64,000 bases of DNA from JBCBEX01 sp038528235. Its GTDB lineage: Bacteria; Bacteroidota; Rhodothermia; Rhodothermales; Rubricoccaceae. The stretch is taken from the NCBI GenBank assembly GCA_038528235.1, contig JBCBEX010000012.1:9368-73367 (forward strand), written 5' to 3'. The notes under the pieces are model-generated. The model saw only the letters and a list, made by a program, of their open reading frames with translations. It was not told the DNA's origin and did not search any database. Made by a program: the position numbers and the translations under genes. This document shows, one piece after another, positions 61,874-64,000 of the stretch; position 1 is the first letter of the stretch; every line of letters begins with the position of its first letter.

Positions 61874-63418
61874 CTAGCCGACGAACTGTTGGTAGTGCGT
61901 CCAGCGCTCCAGGATGTGCGCCACGTAGGTGACGGGTTCGAGGCCACGCGCGAAGCCGTACTTCACCACCGGGTCCGTGTAGACGGCACGCTTCGACTTC
62001 TGGAGCAGCCAGTAGGCCACGTCCTCCCAGCGGTCGGGGTCGTCGCCGTGCTTGACGGCGAGGCGGCGGGCGTCCTCCACGTGCCCGTGCCCGGTGTTGT
62101 ACGACGCGAGCACGAACTTCAGCCGCTCCTGTGGGTCGGCGATCTCGCCGTCCCAGTAGGCCTGCAGCCACGCGAGGAAGCGCACGGCGGCGGCCACGTT
62201 GTCGGCAGGATCGTTGGGGTCCGTGACGCCGAACTCCCGGCCAGTCGCGGGCATGAGTTGGAGCAGCCCCCGCGCCCCCGCCCACGAGCGGGCGTTCGGA
62301 CGAAAGCGCGACTCCTGGTAGGCCTGCGCCGCGAGCAGTCGCCAGTCCCAGCCAATCGTGTCGGCGTGCGTCTGGAAGAGCGCGTCGTAGTCCGAGAGGG
62401 TGCCCGTCTCGCCGGTGAGGTAGGTACTGGCGATGCGCTCGCGGTAGCCGCGCCGGTCGACGAAGTAGCGGCGGTAGGTCGTGTTCCAAAACGCCGAGGC
62501 GCGCTCGCCGACGATCCAGGCGTCGAGCGCCGCGCGGAGGGCGGGCGCGTTGGCGCGGACGCCCCAGGCCACGGCGTGCGGCTCGCCCAGCGACGGACGC
62601 ACGACGAGGTTGGCGTACTTGCTCTCCGAGAGCCGCCCGACGTTCTCCGGGCTCACGGCAAAGTCGAGGCGCGCGGCGGCCACGCGGCGGATCAGCTCCT
62701 CGGTCGAGGTGTCCACCTCCACGACCTCGATGTCGCCCGAGATCGTGTCGGCGAGTTCCACGAGGTCGTCCACGAACGGCGAGGCCTCGGGGACGGCGAC
62801 CTCCTCGTCGGCTAGCTCGCGCGGGGCCTGCACGAGGCGCGCGCGCAGTTCGACGGAGTCCGGTAGGTAGGCGTCGGCGAGCGAGTCTGCCAACGTGGAA
62901 AGCGCGAGGCTGTCGAGCGCGTCGACGACCGGGCCGCCGGCGTCGGCATCGGGCGGCCCGTCGCGCTGGACGAGGACGGGCTCGGTCTCGTAGAGCGCGC
63001 GGCTGTAGCGCACGAGCGCCGAGTCGGCCGCATCGGGGATGAGGCGCCCCGCCGCGATGTCGCCCTCGCCGCGCAGCAGGTGCACGAGCAGGCTGTCGCG
63101 CGGCACGAGGCGCATCTGGAGCGTCAGCCGCTCGTCCTCGGCGAAGCGGCGCAGGAGGTCGTACTCGTAGCCCATCGGCTGGCCGCGGTAGAGGAAGTAC
63201 GACGTCGAGTTGTAGGTCGTGAGCACGGTCAGCGTGTCGCCTGCGCGGATCGCGTCGAGGTCGCGCTCGATGGGATCAGGGAGCGGCAGACTGACGGGCG
63301 GCAGGCTCGCGGGCGGCGCGTCGGCGGCATTCGGCTCGCTGGAGGCTAGCACGGCCACCCAGAGGAAGAGGGGCACGAGCAGGACCGCGACGTAGCGCTT
63401 GCGGATGGACGACAGCAT
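61874..63418 (-). CDS. mltF: Membrane-bound lytic murein transglycosylase F-like
   Basis: 514 residues. The N-terminus is a signal or anchor (VAVLLVPLFLWVAVLASS). Residues about 58-330 form a periplasmic solute-binding (SBP3) domain: LTVLTTYNSTSYFLYRGQPM, GYEYDLLRRFAED, VSPENVGRLSES. The C-terminal SLT domain has the catalytic Glu in AAQAYQESRFRPNARSWAGA, then GLLQLMPATGREFGV and LASYNTGHGHVEDAR. It cleaves peptidoglycan glycan strands. There is an insert of acidic repeats in the binding domain (residues about 135-225), making it longer than E. coli MltF (~520 total; similar). Confidence 0.94.
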   Translation of the reverse strand: MLSSIRKRYVAVLLVPLFLWVAVLASSEPNAADAPPASLPPVSLPLPDPIERDLDAIRAGDTLTVLTTYNSTSYFLYRGQPMGYEYDLLRRFAEDERLTLQMRLVPRDSLLVHLLRGEGDIAAGRLIPDAADSALVRYSRALYETEPVLVQRDGPPDADAGGPVVDALDSLALSTLADSLADAYLPDSVELRARLVQAPRELADEEVAVPEASPFVDDLVELADTISGDIEVVEVDTSTEELIRRVAAARLDFAVSPENVGRLSESKYANLVVRPSLGEPHAVAWGVRANAPALRAALDAWIVGERASAFWNTTYRRYFVDRRGYRERIASTYLTGETGTLSDYDALFQTHADTIGWDWRLLAAQAYQESRFRPNARSWAGARGLLQLMPATGREFGVTDPNDPADNVAAAVRFLAWLQAYWDGEIADPQERLKFVLASYNTGHGHVEDARRLAVKHGDDPDRWEDVAYWLLQKSKRAVYTDPVVKYGFARGLEPVTYVAHILERWTHYQQFVG

Positions 63419-63587
63419 GGAAGACTCTTCGCCAGACGAATTCTTGTTTGCACGATTTCTTGGGCACCTTGGACGGGGGACGGGCGTGGCAGGGTCCTCG
63501 GCACAGGCCCAGCCTCCGCATATCCTAGCGGCTTTTCTCTAGCCTCTACGCTCCCTTCACCTGCTTCACCTGAGTGCCCCCACTCAC

Positions 63588-64000
63588 GTGCCCCTCACCC
63601 GCGTGCGCGTCTCCTACCACCCCGACTACTTCGTCCCGCTCCCGCCGCGCCACCCGTTCCCGATGGCGAAATTCCCGGCGCTGCACGAGATCGTCCTCCG
63701 CGAGGGGCTCATCGCCCCCGCTGACGTGATCGCGCCGCGCGAGGCCGACTGGTCGGACCTGCTGCTCGTTCACACGCAGGCCTACCTCGACGCGCTCGCG
63801 ACGGGGCAGCAGTCGAAGCAGGAGGAGCGACGGATGGGGCTCCCGTGGTCGCCTGCGCTCGTGCGGCGGAGCCGCCTCGCCGTGCAGGGCACGATCAACG
63901 CGGCGCTGATGGCGCTGCACGACGGCGTCGCGGGCAACCTCGCAGGCGGCACGCACCACGCGATGCCAGGCCACGCCGAGGGCTTCTGCGTGCTCAACGA
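63588..64000 (+). CDS. Histone deacetylase/AcuC family protein, N-terminal part (cut by window edge)
   Basis: The first 137 residues of a zinc-dependent deacetylase-fold protein. The frame starts at a GTG at 63588 after a TAG at 63540. Family motifs are VRVSYHPDYFVPLPPRHPFP, LLLVHTQAYLDALATG, GLPWSPALVRRSRLAVQGTI and the catalytic GGTHHAMPGHAEGFCVLN (two His). Bacterial members remove acetyl groups from proteins or small molecules such as polyamines. It is divergent from mltF; the 169-nt gap holds no other gene. Confidence 0.85.
   Translation, partial: MPLTRVRVSYHPDYFVPLPPRHPFPMAKFPALHEIVLREGLIAPADVIAPREADWSDLLLVHTQAYLDALATGQQSKQEERRMGLPWSPALVRRSRLAVQGTINAALMALHDGVAGNLAGGTHHAMPGHAEGFCVLN

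Overview
This 64 kb window is high-GC bacterial DNA from a member of the Bacteroidota/Rhodothermota side of the tree. The main evidence is a full-length SprA translocon gene of the type IX secretion system (T9SS), together with at least four secreted proteins that end in a T9SS type A sorting domain. The GC-rich composition, frequent lack of Shine-Dalgarno sequences and ATP synthase gene order suggest Rhodothermales (Rubricoccaceae/Rhodothermaceae-like) rather than a classical low-GC Bacteroidetes. No rRNA, tRNA, CRISPR array, transposase or prophage gene was recognised.

Region 1 (1-6.2 kb) is the F0 end of an ATP synthase operon on the minus strand. It reads M23 peptidase, bactofilin, AtpZ, AtpI-like, atpB, atpE, atpF, atpH, atpA (cut by the window edge), with rpsT diverging. 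Region 2 (6.5-13.6 kb) holds three tandem paralogous outer-membrane proteins (beta-barrel, two PKD domains, OmpA domain), then queG and a flavin reductase. Region 3 (13.8-21.7 kb) is sprA. Region 4 (22-27 kb) is a glyoxylate-shunt locus: a RamB/ScfR-type regulator divergent from malate synthase and isocitrate lyase, with several palindromes between them. Region 5 (27.1-28.6 kb) is a compact arsenic locus on the minus strand: arsR, arsM and a 35-residue peptide with 13 cysteines that looks like a metallothionein.

Region 6 (28.6-46 kb) is a patchwork of single genes and small operons: an SMP-30 lactonase, an unrecognised protein with an internal duplication, uvrA, a DUF4160/DUF2442/small-protein operon, VOC, GNAT, aldo/keto reductases, SDR, PhzF, DJ-1 and hydrolases. 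It contains small dispersed palindromic repeats and at least one AT-rich foreign-looking gene. Region 7 (46-64 kb) mixes secreted T9SS cargo (FG-GAP, BNR and beta-helix proteins) with a proline-iminopeptidase-like enzyme, a CoA-binding protein, phenylalanine hydroxylase, MltF lytic transglycosylase and the start of a histone-deacetylase-family gene.

The genes form several functional sets: energy (ATP synthase), cell shape and wall (M23/bactofilin, MltF, OmpA-type proteins), export (SprA and its cargo), acetate/fatty-acid use (glyoxylate shunt) and arsenic detoxification. The locus I would examine first is arsR-arsM-Cys-rich peptide. Next are the three-gene DUF4160 operon, the duplicated unknown protein and the mobile repeat family.
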